A stretch of 64,000 nucleotides of DNA, taken from Treponema bryantii. GTDB taxonomy: Bacteria; Spirochaetota; Spirochaetia; Treponematales; Treponemataceae. The translations under genes and the position numbers were made by a program. Below the pieces are notes generated by a model. It was not told where the DNA came from, made no database searches, and worked only from the letters and a program-made list of their open reading frames with translations. Positions 1 to 7,593 of the stretch are shown here, piece by piece. The DNA is taken from assembly GCF_900113965.1 (NCBI RefSeq), contig NZ_FORI01000001.1:451477-515476 (forward strand), given 5' to 3'. Each line of letters starts with the position of its first letter. The first letter of the stretch is position 1.

Positions 1-412
1 TCTGGAGCTCTTCTGCCTTAGCAATTGCTCCCTTCATTCCTTTTGCACCTTCGGTAAGTACAATTTCTGCACCGTAGGCTTTAAGAAGATTACGGCGTTC
101 AACGCTCATTGTGTCTGGCAATGTAAGAATTGCGTGGTAACCTTTTGCTGCGGCTACAGCTGCAAGTCCAATACCTGTATTTCCAGATGTTGGTTCGATG
201 ATTGTGGCACCTGGCTTCAAAATGCCTTTTGCTTCTGCATCTTCAATCATTGCAAGAGCAACGCGGTCTTTTACACTTCCTGCCGGATTAAGATATTCAA
301 GCTTTGCTAAAATAGTTGCTCCGGAAATACCTGCTTTTTTTGAATAGCCGTTAAGCTGTAAAAGTGGTGTTTTTCCGATCAATTCCAGTGAACTCTGTTT
401 GATGTCTGCCAT
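1..412 (-). CDS. cysK: Cysteine synthase (O-acetylserine sulfhydrylase), 3' part cut off by window edge
   Basis: A PLP enzyme that makes cysteine from O-acetylserine and sulfide in the cytoplasm. The first 137 residues are visible. They start [20 protein letters not shown], carry the PLP-lysine motif GSVKDR near residue 45 and the substrate/phosphate loop EPTSGNTG near residue 70, as in CysK/CysM. The start at 412 is preceded by AAGGAG at good spacing. The rest of the gene lies beyond base 1. It has its own well-formed promoter with two operator-like palindromes (461-536), so it is probably regulated separately from carB upstream. CysK and CysM cannot be separated on this fragment, but CysK is the better fit. 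Confidence 0.93.
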   Translation of the reverse strand, partial: MADIKQSSLELIGKTPLLQLNGYSKKAGISGATILAKLEYLNPAGSVKDRVALAMIEDAEAKGILKPGATIIEPTSGNTGIGLAAVAAAKGYHAILTLPDTMSVERRNLLKAYGAEIVLTEGAKGMKGAIAKAEELQ

Positions 413-460
413 AGTTTTTCTCCTTATATTACGCCTATACGGCATGTGTGATTTTTTTGT

Positions 461-536
461 AAACCTACTGATATGATAGGTTTTGCTTTACAAGGAGAAT
501 ATAAATCCTATTACCTATTATGTCAATAGGTAATAG
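461..536 (-). promoter_or_regulatory. cysK promoter with two ACCTA-N9-TAGGT operators
   Basis: On the minus strand TTGACA (526-521), a 17-base spacer and TATATT (503-498) form a near-consensus promoter. A perfect 12-base inverted repeat (508-519 / 525-536) overlaps the -35 box. A second palindrome (461-467 / 477-483) lies just after the expected transcription start near 491. Both contain ACCTA-N9-TAGGT, with centres 50 bases apart. This geometry suggests a dimeric repressor that binds twice. A CymR/Rrf2-like cysteine regulator is a guess from context only. Confidence 0.7.
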
Positions 537-558
537 ACGGTTTTATGCAAATTTGTGA

Positions 559-2190
559 TTAAACTTGGGCTGTTTCTTTAAGAAAGGCTTCGGCTTCGTT
601 GTCACCGCCGGTTGTGGAGTAGAAATAAGGGGTTTCTGCGTCGAATTCGCCGGCACAGGTATCGACCATTTTGAAACTGCGTGGCGGGTAGAGTAAGGCG
701 GGGGAAGTCTCCCCCTCGCTCGCACTGCGTTGCTCGCTACCCCCTCTAACGGGGGTTTCCCCCGTAACGCCCCCATTTTCCATCTTTGCAATCTTTTCAA
801 GCTTCCACAAGAACCATTCGTCTACCTTTGTGATGTCGTGAATCTGTTCAACAGTAAGGAGCTTGCGTTTGAGTGCCTGATAAATTGCGAAAATGCGCTG
901 GTCGGTGCACTGTGCTACGCGCTCGCGGATTTTCTCGTCGCCTTCTTTTACAAAGGCCGGGAGGTTCAAATCTTTTACGCCAACTTCAAGGCCGCGGCAG
1001 GCTTTTAGAATTGCCTCTTCAAAATTCTGGCCGATTGCCATAACTTCTCCGGTTGCCTTCATCTGAGTTCCAAGCTTGCGGGCTGCGTATACAAATTTGT
1101 CAAAGGGAAATTTCGGCATTTTTACAACTACGTAGTCGAGAACCGGTTCGAAGCAAGCCTTGGTTTTCTTTGTTACGAAGTTCGGGATTTCGTCGAGGGT
1201 AAAACCTACTGCAATGAGGGCTGCAACTTTTGCGATTGGGTAGCCTGTTGCTTTTGAGGCGAGGGCCGAAGAACGGCTTACACGAGGGTTTACTTCGATT
1301 ACTGCATATTCAAAACTGTCCGGGTTGAGCGCGAACTGACAGTTACAGCCTCCTTCAATTTCAAGGGCGCTTATGATGTTCAGGGCTGCGCTTCGGAGCA
1401 TCTGATATTCTTTATCTGCAAGAGTTACCGTCGGTGCAATAACGATTGAGTCTCCGGTGTGAACTCCAACCGGGTCAAAGTTTTCCATTGAACAGACTGT
1501 AATTACATTTGCCTTTGAATCTCGGATAACTTCAAACTCAACTTCCTTCCAGCCGGAAATACATTTTTCTACAAGAATCTGATGGATAGGGGAACGGTGA
1601 AGTCCGTTGTGGGCAATTTCATCAAGCTCGCGGTCGTTGTTTACGATTCCACCGCCGGTACCACCAAGGGTAAAGGCCGGGCGGATAATTGCAGGAAAGC
1701 CTATTTCGTTATGAACAAAATCTGCTGCATCCTCGTATGTAGTTACAACTTTTGAAGGAATACACGGCTCACCGATTGCTTCCATTGTGTCTTTGAACAT
1801 CTGTCGGTCTTCTGCCTTGTCGATTGTTTCCGGGCGGGCACCGAGCAGCTGAACATTATGCGATTTTAAAAAACCGGATTTCGCGAGCTCCATACTCAGG
1901 GTAAGACCAGTTTGTCCACCAAGGGTTGAAAGCAGGGAATCCGGTTTTTCTTTTTCAATGATTCTCTGAAGGGTTGTAAGCGTAAGCGGCTCAAGATAAA
2001 TCTCGTCTGCCATTGAATGATCCGTCATAAGCGTTGCCGGATTTGAATTCACAAGACAAACTTCAAGCCCCAGCTGTTTAAGTGCTTTACATGCCTGGTT
2101 TCCGGCATAGTCAAATTCGGCGGCCTGTCCAATTACGATAGGACCCGAACCGATAATCATTACTTTGTGAATGTTTTTATTCAAAGGCAT
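559..2190 (-). CDS. carB: Carbamoyl-phosphate synthase large subunit, N-terminal half only (split CarB)
   Basis: 543 residues that match only the carboxyphosphate-forming half of CarB, which is normally about 1070 residues. A P-loop-like GSGPIVIGQAAEFDY near the start is followed by an ATP-grasp domain (GGTGGGIV near residue 180, EVNPRVSRSSALASKATGYP near 300) and a C-terminal VDTCAGEFDAETPYFYST. The frame then stops 15 residues later, where the second ATP-grasp half should begin. The 146 bases to cysK hold no continuation. Split CarB is known in Aquifex and some archaea, so a carB2 elsewhere is likely; a truncated gene is the alternative. A 75-base repeat (700-774) encodes a foreign GGVTGETPV...GETSP peptide in the middle domain, and the usual GFSD helix motif there is not visible. 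It should work with CarA, which here is 11.8 kb away on the same strand. A start at 2190 follows GGAG. Confidence 0.9.
   Translation of the reverse strand: MPLNKNIHKVMIIGSGPIVIGQAAEFDYAGNQACKALKQLGLEVCLVNSNPATLMTDHSMADEIYLEPLTLTTLQRIIEKEKPDSLLSTLGGQTGLTLSMELAKSGFLKSHNVQLLGARPETIDKAEDRQMFKDTMEAIGEPCIPSKVVTTYEDAADFVHNEIGFPAIIRPAFTLGGTGGGIVNNDRELDEIAHNGLHRSPIHQILVEKCISGWKEVEFEVIRDSKANVITVCSMENFDPVGVHTGDSIVIAPTVTLADKEYQMLRSAALNIISALEIEGGCNCQFALNPDSFEYAVIEVNPRVSRSSALASKATGYPIAKVAALIAVGFTLDEIPNFVTKKTKACFEPVLDYVVVKMPKFPFDKFVYAARKLGTQMKATGEVMAIGQNFEEAILKACRGLEVGVKDLNLPAFVKEGDEKIRERVAQCTDQRIFAIYQALKRKLLTVEQIHDITKVDEWFLWKLEKIAKMENGGVTGETPVRGGSEQRSASEGETSPALLYPPRSFKMVDTCAGEFDAETPYFYSTTGGDNEAEAFLKETAQV
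700..774. repeat. 75-base G/C-rich repeat inserted in frame in carB (type A)
   Basis: Bounded by GGGGG and CCCCC and rich in short hairpins (GGGGGAAGTCTCCCCC, GGGGGTTTCCCCC). A copy of exactly the same length lies in carA (14624-14698), in the same orientation and reading frame. Length 75 is a multiple of three, so both genes stay open. The translated product begins GGVTG and ends GETSP. Confidence 0.85.
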
Positions 2191-2280
2191 CTTTGCGCTC
2201 CAAAAAAAAACGACACCACCCCTCGGGATAGTGTCGCCATTGACTTAAAACAATATATCGTAAATGAAACTTTATGTGAA
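2191..2280 (-). promoter_or_regulatory. carB promoter and terminator-like leader hairpin
   Basis: Minus-strand TTCACA (2280-2275), 17-base spacer and TATATT (2257-2252). The expected mRNA start near 2245 is followed at once by a hairpin (2236-2211, CGACACTA pairing with TGGTGTCG) and a run of nine or ten U residues (2210-2202). GGAG then precedes the carB ATG. This promoter, hairpin, U tract, RBS order is the same as at glnA, amt, asnB, gltB, gltD, dapF and carA. Confidence 0.7.
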
Positions 2281-2383
2281 GTGGGCTCTGGGTTTCAAAA
2301 ACTTTATCAAAGAAGTAAAAGCCTATACAACCGACGTGTAAAAACGTAAAAAATTTAAAAAAATATCCAAAAAATGACCAGAA

Positions 2384-2425
2384 TTTTCACATTGATGGAA
2401 CCTTTTTATCTATTACATATATATA
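2384..2425 (+). promoter_or_regulatory. Island promoter motif, copy 1 (AAA+ ATPase)
   Basis: TTTTCACA, then exactly 17 bases, then TCTATT and an A/T stretch. It aligns without gaps to the copies at 5769, 7221 and 9107. It lies 20 bases before the Shine-Dalgarno GGAGGA of the AAA+ gene. It may be a promoter (-35 TTCACA) or an activator/repressor site. Confidence 0.6.
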
Positions 2426-2444
2426 AAATTTTTTGGAGGATTTT

Positions 2445-4805
2445 ATGAGAAGAGCTAGTGGATTAAGATCATTAAGAAATCGTCAGAAAACAAAAAACTT
2501 GAGAAATGCATCCATAGAGGAATGCAGAATTTATGCTTATTATCTTTACGAAATCTGCAGTTATAAACTGGACAATTATCCTGATGAAGAAGATGGGGAT
2601 GATTACCTTTATGCACTGTTCGACTTTTTTGAAAGTCTTGCCAATAAAATGGGTAAGGAAAAAGAGATTTTAAATTATCTTACAAAAATAATTAATCAAT
2701 ATAAAAACAATAAGATTCTCAAAGAAATTCCTGTAAATGAAAATACAAATAGTGATTTGCTTTATTTTACGAACAGCGGAACACCATATTCTTTTGAAGA
2801 AGATAAAACAATTGACCGTATGCGTACCTGTACTCATGAAAAACTGTCATTCATTGAAATTAATTTACGCCGAATTCAGTATGTTTCTGATTCAGTCGAA
2901 TTTTTGCTGAGCCTTATTGCAAACTTCCTCATCAATAAAACTCCTGCAGAGGAAGCTTGCCTGCTGGAAAAAATCCCTCCTCAGCTCAAAAGGAGTCTTA
3001 ATTCAATTGGAAAATTTGAGTTCGTAAAAAAAGAAGTTGGACTTACGGACGAAGAAATCAGCATGCTTCAGTGCTGCTACAGATTTTCTACAAATAAAAC
3101 TCTTAGCTTTCTGATGGACAATTTTTCAGAAAACTGCCAGATGGAAATAAAGGCAAGAATACTCGGTTTTTCTGAAAGACAGTTTTCGGCACTTATGCGC
3201 AATGACTCTAAGCTTCGTCTTTACGGTTTTATTACCGAAGAGGGCAGAATCGACGATGATTTTTTTGAATGTATAGAAGCTGGTTCAATGCATCCTTTCT
3301 TTTACGATCTTCTTAAAAAGCTAGACTGCGATTCGTGCTACAATCTTGAAAGCTTTAATGTTCCAGATAACACAAAAAAACTGATGAGTCGTATGCTTAA
3401 AAGCAACGAAAGCCTGTCTTTCCTTTTATATGGAAAACCTGGCAGCGGAAAAACAGAGTTTGCAAAAGCACTTGCAAAACAGAGCGGTCTTAAAACCTAT
3501 ATTTTTAAGAATATACGTGAGGTTTCCAGAGAACGCGAGATTACAGCAAATATCTTCTCGCGTCTTAATTGCCTTCTTTCTATGAGCTCCAGCGACTCTA
3601 TTTATATTATTGATGAGGCAGATACTGTTTTAAATACCTGCGATTCCTCGTTTTTCGGAACAAAGGTTCCTTCAAAAATAAAAGGCACCGTAAATTCAAT
3701 GCTCGAAGAAAGCCGTAATAAAGTCATCTGGATTGTAAATTTTACTTCTCAGATTGATGAAAGCACTCTTCGCCGTTTTACCTATTCATATAAGTTTGAT
3801 TCAATGCCAAGAAGCCAGCTTAGAAGCATTACAGAAACTAAGCTTAAGCCACTTGCTTTGCCTTGCGGGCTTAATAATCAGATTCTTGATCTGATGGAGC
3901 AGTATAAGGTTACTGGTGCTTCTGTTGATAATGTAATCAAGACAATTAAAAGTCTTGGTGAAGAAAAAGCTTCTCTTGTGCAGGACATTAAATCTGTGCT
4001 CAAGGAAAATGCACTCTTAATTAACGGAAAATCACGTATGCGCGAAAGAGTTTCGGGCAATTATGATTTAAGTGTTTTGAATGCTTCTATGGAACCTTCT
4101 CAGATTGTACGCATGATTCAGAATGCAACTGATTTTGCAGAAAAGTCTGGTGGCACAGGTGATGCGCAGAACGGAATCCGCATGCTGTTTTACGGAGTAA
4201 GTGGAACCGGTAAAACAGAGTTTGCACGCTACATTGCGCAGGCGCTTGGAAAACCGATTCTTTTAAGGCGTGTCAGCGATATTTTGAGTAAATGGGTTGG
4301 TGAGAGTGAGCAGAATATCCGCGATGCTTTTGATGAGGCGGCCAGAACAAATAGTATTCTTCTTTTTGATGAAGCCGACAGTTTTTTTGCGAACCGTGAA
4401 AATGCGAGTTACAGCTGGGAGCGCACTCAGGTAAACGAGTTTCTTACTCAAATGGAAGAGTTCCCTGGTATTCTGATTTGTACCACAAACCTTAAGCAGA
4501 TAATGGATCCTGCTATGAACCGCCGCTTCCATATCATTACAGAATTCAAGCCGCTTGTTGAAGAGGGTATAAGAGCTCTGCTTGGCCGTTATTTTGGCGG
4601 AATGACCTTTGAAGATTCGCAGATTCGCCGCCTTTCAGGAATGAACTCGGTGACACCTGGAGATTTCGGCGTGCTTGCCAGCCGCGTTCGTTTTATGGAT
4701 TCAGATGAACGCACGCCGGACTACATCATCAGCGAGCTTTGCAAAATCCAGGATGAAAAACATAACGAGGGTTCTGGAAGACAAATTGGCTTTGGCGCGG
4801 CGTAA
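2445..4805 (+). CDS. Tandem AAA+ ATPase with unknown N-terminal domain
   Basis: 786 residues. Residues 1 to about 310 match nothing I recognise. Two AAA+ modules follow. The first has Walker A GKPGSGKTEF (about residue 329) and Walker B IYIIDEAD (about 387). The second has Walker A GVSGTGKTEF (about 583), Walker B ILLFDEAD (about 638) and a terminal arginine pair NRRFH (about 691). The second module resembles the FtsH/Cdc48/katanin type (pore-like KWVGESEQNIRDAF). No membrane segment or protease domain is seen, so it is a soluble remodelling ATPase of unknown client. I chose the ATG at 2445, five bases after GGAGGA, over the upstream TTG at 2433, which lies inside the ribosome binding site. 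It is the first gene of the plus-strand island and shares its promoter motif with small genes further on. Confidence 0.88.
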   Translation: MRRASGLRSLRNRQKTKNLRNASIEECRIYAYYLYEICSYKLDNYPDEEDGDDYLYALFDFFESLANKMGKEKEILNYLTKIINQYKNNKILKEIPVNENTNSDLLYFTNSGTPYSFEEDKTIDRMRTCTHEKLSFIEINLRRIQYVSDSVEFLLSLIANFLINKTPAEEACLLEKIPPQLKRSLNSIGKFEFVKKEVGLTDEEISMLQCCYRFSTNKTLSFLMDNFSENCQMEIKARILGFSERQFSALMRNDSKLRLYGFITEEGRIDDDFFECIEAGSMHPFFYDLLKKLDCDSCYNLESFNVPDNTKKLMSRMLKSNESLSFLLYGKPGSGKTEFAKALAKQSGLKTYIFKNIREVSREREITANIFSRLNCLLSMSSSDSIYIIDEADTVLNTCDSSFFGTKVPSKIKGTVNSMLEESRNKVIWIVNFTSQIDESTLRRFTYSYKFDSMPRSQLRSITETKLKPLALPCGLNNQILDLMEQYKVTGASVDNVIKTIKSLGEEKASLVQDIKSVLKENALLINGKSRMRERVSGNYDLSVLNASMEPSQIVRMIQNATDFAEKSGGTGDAQNGIRMLFYGVSGTGKTEFARYIAQALGKPILLRRVSDILSKWVGESEQNIRDAFDEAARTNSILLFDEADSFFANRENASYSWERTQVNEFLTQMEEFPGILICTTNLKQIMDPAMNRRFHIITEFKPLVEEGIRALLGRYFGGMTFEDSQIRRLSGMNSVTPGDFGVLASRVRFMDSDERTPDYIISELCKIQDEKHNEGSGRQIGFGAA

Positions 4806-4857
4806 ATATCGAGGGAAGGTTTTGATTATTAAAAAATAACAGGTCAGGAGGTTTTAA

Positions 4858-5322
4858 ATGACAAACGAAAATGAAACTTTATTAATAGAAGATGGTGTAG
4901 TTGTAAAGTGCATCGACAGTTATGCAAGGAGCGTTGTAATACCCGATGGCGTTACAGAAATCGGCTTCTATTCTTTCACTTGCTGTGAATGCCTTTCAAC
5001 AGTAGAAATTCCAAAGGGGGTTATTGAAATCAGCGCTGGGGCATTCTCTGGCTGCGAATCGCTTTCGTAGGTGGTAATTCCAGAAGGCGTTGTGTATATC
5101 GGTCTATGGGCATTTCAACACTGCGAATCACTTTCAACACTTGTACTTCCAGCGAGCATTAAGGCAATTGGTGGGGAGGCGTTCGATTGGTGCGACTCGC
5201 TTGAAAAAGTTGAGTTCGGCGGCACAATGGCTCAATGGGAAGCTGTGCAAAAGGACAGTTATTGGATCGGAGTTGTTCCTGCAAAGGTTGTGAAATGTTC
5301 TGACGGAGAGGTTGCTCTTTAG
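4858..5322 (+). pseudogene. BspA-like LRR_5 protein gene interrupted by an in-frame TAG
   Basis: Codons from ATG 4858 (behind CAGGAGG) run in one frame to 5322, but with TAG at 5068-5070. Both sides are the LRR_5 pattern (VVIPDGVTEIGFYSF..., VVIPEGVVYIG), ending in the PAKVVKCSDGEVAL tail shared with the gene at 7594. In intact paralogs the interrupted place reads Leu-Glu-Ser/Ala-Val-Val-Ile-Pro. A single TCG to TAG change would explain the stop. The second half could restart at GTG 5071, but no ribosome binding site is present. LRR_5 proteins of treponemes are usually surface adhesins. No signal peptide is visible here, so this group may be cytoplasmic. Confidence 0.8.
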
Positions 5323-5336
5323 AGCAAAGAATATGC

Positions 5337-5394
5337 CATTCCCTAAACCTGGGAATGATACCTTACTATACTATATGTTATAAGGAGATTTTTT
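5337..5394 (+). promoter_or_regulatory. Second island promoter type: CATTCCC-N7-GGGAATG with downstream -10 region
   Basis: A 7-base inverted repeat (5337-5343 / 5351-5357) is followed by ATACCTT, an AT-rich TATACTATATGTTAT segment and AAGGAG. The same order occurs at 10955-11014: ATTCCC-N7-GGGAAT, ATACCTT, TATATTCTATATTAT, GAGGAG. A shared operator/promoter is the simplest reading. Confidence 0.55.
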
Positions 5395-5395
5395 T

Positions 5396-5758
5396 ATGAC
5401 AAAACTTTTAGTTTGTGGTAGCCGTTCAATTACAGATGCAGCATGGGTTTCAGAACAAATTTCAGCCCTTATTGCTGAAAAAGATTTTCCGCTTTCAGAC
5501 CTCACTTTAATCGAAGGTGGTGCAAAAGGCGTGGATGCTATGGGTAAAGCCTGGGCTATTGCTAATGGTGTGCCTGTTGAAACTCATAAGGCAGACTGGG
5601 CCCGCTATGGCCGTGGGGCTGGTCATCGCCGTAATGCCGATATGGTTGCGGCTGCGAATTGTGTTCTTATCCTGTGGGATGGTATTTCAACCGGTACAAA
5701 AAATGATATCGATTTATGTAAAAAAAATAATAAAAACTACAAACTTGTCAAAAATTAA
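5396..5758 (+). CDS. SLOG-family (DUF2493, YspA-like) nucleotide-binding protein
   Basis: 120 residues with the compact Rossmann fold of the SLOG superfamily. The N-terminal LLVCGSRSITD, the central loop EGGAKGVDAMGKAWA near residue 40, the ADWARYGRGAGHRRNADM segment near 70-85 and a C-terminal LILWDGISTGTKNDID are all present. Family members bind nucleotide-derived ligands, and many are linked to phage or mobile-element conflict systems. The ligand and partner here are unknown. The start follows AAGGAG. The gene stands alone between an LRR pseudogene and the small-protein operon, with its own promoter shared in type with the nuclease gene at 11075. Confidence 0.85.
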   Translation: MTKLLVCGSRSITDAAWVSEQISALIAEKDFPLSDLTLIEGGAKGVDAMGKAWAIANGVPVETHKADWARYGRGAGHRRNADMVAAANCVLILWDGISTGTKNDIDLCKKNNKNYKLVKN

Positions 5759-5768
5759 AAATTTAGGA

Positions 5769-5810
5769 TTTTCACATAGATAGGACCAACTTATTTATTA
5801 TATATATACA
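5769..5810 (+). promoter_or_regulatory. Island promoter motif, copy 2 (small-protein operon)
   Basis: TTTTCACA, 17 bases, TTTATT and a TATATATATA run. It aligns without gaps with copies 1, 3 and 4 and lies directly before the CAGGAGG of the gene at 5833. Confidence 0.6.
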
Positions 5811-5832
5811 GCTAAATCAGGAGGCGGCACTT

Positions 5833-6084
5833 ATGTCAAATATTGTAAATGAACCAAGGGACTGGGGTGCGGGGCATCACTACACCCAGTACGATATGGA
5901 CGAACTGGAAATCAGAAAGGTTCGTGCACTGGAAAGAATTGCTGATGCTTTAGACGGGCATCAGACTTCAAAATGGTCAGGCAATGTTTCAGACATGCCT
6001 GTTCAGCAAATATCTGAACCATCTCCAAAACCGGGGTCCGACTCAAAAAAATCAAACAGCCTGTTCGAATGTTTCAAGTTCTAA
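5833..6084 (+). CDS. Hypothetical 83-residue protein, first gene of a small-protein operon
   Basis: Not recognised. A hydrophilic protein with a short predicted helix (DELEIRKVRALERIADAL, residues 23-40) and a low-complexity Pro/Ser/Lys tail ending in ECFKF. It has a strong Shine-Dalgarno (CAGGAGG) and its own promoter motif. The gene is followed at 15, 12, 19 and 35 bases by four more short plus-strand genes, so these are probably co-transcribed. The helix may be a dimerisation or docking element for the small membrane proteins that follow, but this is inference from order only. Confidence 0.6.
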   Translation: MSNIVNEPRDWGAGHHYTQYDMDELEIRKVRALERIADALDGHQTSKWSGNVSDMPVQQISEPSPKPGSDSKKSNSLFECFKF

Positions 6085-6099
6085 TATAAGGGGCGTGGT

Positions 6100-6228
6100 A
6101 TGACTGGTTTTATGAATTGGCTCGGACAGGGGCTGCAGACAGCGGGTTCGATTCCTTATGTAGGTTTTAAGCTTCTTGTAATTCTTGGAATCGTATGGAT
6201 TGTATGGACAATTTGGGAACATATGTAA
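6100..6228 (+). CDS. 42-residue single-span membrane peptide
   Basis: ATG ACT GGT to TAA gives 42 residues. The N-terminal part (MTGFMNWLGQGLQ) may form an amphipathic helix. The C-terminal part (FKLLVILGIVWIVWTIW) is a clear membrane span rich in Trp and Ile. No family is recognised. It sits 15 bases after the 83-residue gene and 12 before another small membrane gene. The GGGCGTGG upstream is only a weak Shine-Dalgarno, so translational coupling to the previous gene is possible. It could be a holin-like or toxin-like peptide or a membrane anchor. Confidence 0.6.
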   Translation: MTGFMNWLGQGLQTAGSIPYVGFKLLVILGIVWIVWTIWEHM

Positions 6229-6240
6229 AAGGAGAGTCTT

Positions 6241-6417
6241 ATGGAATCATTTCTTTTATTAACAGTACTTATAATAATTATTGGTGCATTTATCGTAAAA
6301 TTTGGAGAGCTTTTTGTTGCATTGCTTGGTGTAATCAAATACTTTGCAATTCCGCTTGCCATCGCTGGGGCTATTTGGGGCTTATCAAAGCTTGGTCCAT
6401 GGCTTCTGGGCGCTTAA
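6241..6417 (+). CDS. 58-residue two-span membrane peptide
   Basis: Starts at ATG 6241 behind AAAGGAGAG. Two hydrophobic segments cover about residues 4-22 and 24-46, joined by a short FGELFVAL linker, and the end is SKLGPWLLGA. No family is recognised. It is part of the same operon as the 42-residue membrane peptide, and together they could form a small membrane complex. Confidence 0.6.
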   Translation: MESFLLLTVLIIIIGAFIVKFGELFVALLGVIKYFAIPLAIAGAIWGLSKLGPWLLGA

Positions 6418-6436
6418 TTATCAGGAGGAATAGCTT

Positions 6437-6820
6437 ATGAATTGTATTAATGCAAAAAAACGCTGCTTAAAAGAAATACTTGCTGCCGTAACCCCGGAAG
6501 ATGAAAAAAGATTCTTCCTGGGGCTTGAGTATGTTAAAAACTACAACGGCATCGTAATTGGCCCGGTTCACAAAGACGGGTATGGAAACGAATGTGATCT
6601 CATGCCTATGATATCATTTAATGTAGATCCTGAGTGGACATGGGGGTCTTTCAAAGAAGCAAAAAAGATCCTTGAGAAAAGCCCATGGAAGGTCTTTCGC
6701 TTAAAAAAAGGCATAAAGATTGCCTTTAAACACGAAATGATGCTTCCAGACTACTATTACGACGATGACCCAAAACCCAAATGGCTCACTCTTTACGGAG
6801 AGTGGTTTAAAGACAGGTAA
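6437..6820 (+). CDS. Hypothetical 127-residue protein
   Basis: Starts at ATG behind CAGGAGG. A soluble alpha/beta-looking protein with an acidic, Tyr-rich stretch (PDYYYDDDPKPKW, about residues 105-117) and no membrane span. I see no known motif. It is the fourth gene in the small-protein operon, 19 bases after the two-span peptide. Its function is unknown. Confidence 0.6.
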   Translation: MNCINAKKRCLKEILAAVTPEDEKRFFLGLEYVKNYNGIVIGPVHKDGYGNECDLMPMISFNVDPEWTWGSFKEAKKILEKSPWKVFRLKKGIKIAFKHEMMLPDYYYDDDPKPKWLTLYGEWFKDR

Positions 6821-6855
6821 TTAAAGCTCGATTAAAAAAAAAGGAGGAGATAATT

Positions 6856-7209
6856 TTGTTAATAGAAAACGGAATGTTAAAAACTAACGACGGCGACATG
6901 GAAAATGTGGTTATTTCCAAGGGCATAAACAATATTGAAGAGCTTGTCTATGAAGGTTCGGTCTGGTTGCTGGCAAGAAGAAATATTAAGGCTTTGCTTT
7001 CAATAAAAAACGCTGATGGAACTCCTGTCACCATCAAAAAAATTATATGCAACGATTGCACAATCGATTTTGAAAAAAAGCCATTTTGGGTTGAAGAATT
7101 GACTTATGCCTCTACTGGAGAAGCTCTGAATGGCTACTTCGGCGACAGTTGGATTATGGATTATGTGCGTATTATTCATTGTACTGACTGCGACGCTTAT
7201 TCTGAGTAA
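6856..7209 (+). CDS. Degenerate LRR_5-related protein (117 residues, TTG start)
   Basis: TTG at 6856 lies seven bases after AAGGAGGA, and no better ATG exists upstream. The C-terminal half (ICNDCTIDFEKKPFWVEEL... IIHCTDCD) aligns with the end of the gene at 8414 (LHCSDCTVDFSKKGYYIDEL... IKCTDGE). It therefore derives from the BspA-like family, but the repeats themselves have largely decayed or diverged. It may be a functional small relative or a remnant. It is the last gene of the small-protein operon. Confidence 0.55.
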   Translation: MLIENGMLKTNDGDMENVVISKGINNIEELVYEGSVWLLARRNIKALLSIKNADGTPVTIKKIICNDCTIDFEKKPFWVEELTYASTGEALNGYFGDSWIMDYVRIIHCTDCDAYSE

Positions 7210-7220
7210 AACAGACAATG

Positions 7221-7262
7221 TTTTCACAAAGTGGAGAACAACTTATCTATATTATTATGAAA
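7221..7262 (+). promoter_or_regulatory. Island promoter motif, copy 3
   Basis: TTTTCACA, 17 bases, TCTATA, then TTATTATGAAAG. It is nearly the same as copy 4 (9107) through the ribosome binding site of the following gene, so promoter and gene were duplicated together. Confidence 0.6.
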
Positions 7263-7282
7263 GAAAGAATAAGGAGTTTGCG

Positions 7283-7516
7283 ATGGAAAGAACTTGGAGT
7301 GAAGAACTTAAAAACACAACCCGCGAAATTGCAGGGACTGGCTGTATGCTTCAGAGCATAGACGGGAAAAGCGGTATTTATGTTTCGGCCGGAAACGGAA
7401 GCATAGAAATCCATGGAATTGAAGACTCAGGATGGATGCCTCTTCCAACAGAAGAAGTTATTGCAACCTTCAGCAACCTTGAAGCAATGATTGAAGCCGG
7501 CTGGGTTGTGGATTAG
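7283..7516 (+). CDS. Hypothetical 77-residue protein (long paralog of a duplicated pair)
   Basis: Starts MERTWSEELKNTTREIAG and ends EAMIEAGWVVD. The ATG at 7283 lies six bases after AAGGAG; the frame is open further upstream, but the paralog at 9169 uses the same start and RBS, which decides it. The Trp-rich, acidic small protein has no family I recognise. The paralog is identical over most of its length but lacks 20 residues here (about residues 29-48). A third, decayed N-terminus is visible at 11019. An 8-base inverted repeat (7517-7524 / 7537-7544) follows the stop but has no T tract. Confidence 0.65.
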   Translation: MERTWSEELKNTTREIAGTGCMLQSIDGKSGIYVSAGNGSIEIHGIEDSGWMPLPTEEVIATFSNLEAMIEAGWVVD

Positions 7517-7593
7517 AGATTTTCTGCATGAGAACTGAAAATCTGTGATACAATATAAGAAGGAAATAAGTTTATCATAAGGAGTTTTTGTAA

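Noticed and set aside
2167-2349. Plus-strand 60-codon frame over the carB leader
   Set aside because: It has no ribosome binding site, no protein-like composition, and overlaps the carB start and hairpin on the other strand.
6145-6155. GGTTCGATTCC, as in a tRNA T arm
   Set aside because: No acceptor stem, anticodon arm or D arm pairs around it, and it lies inside the 42-codon membrane peptide gene.
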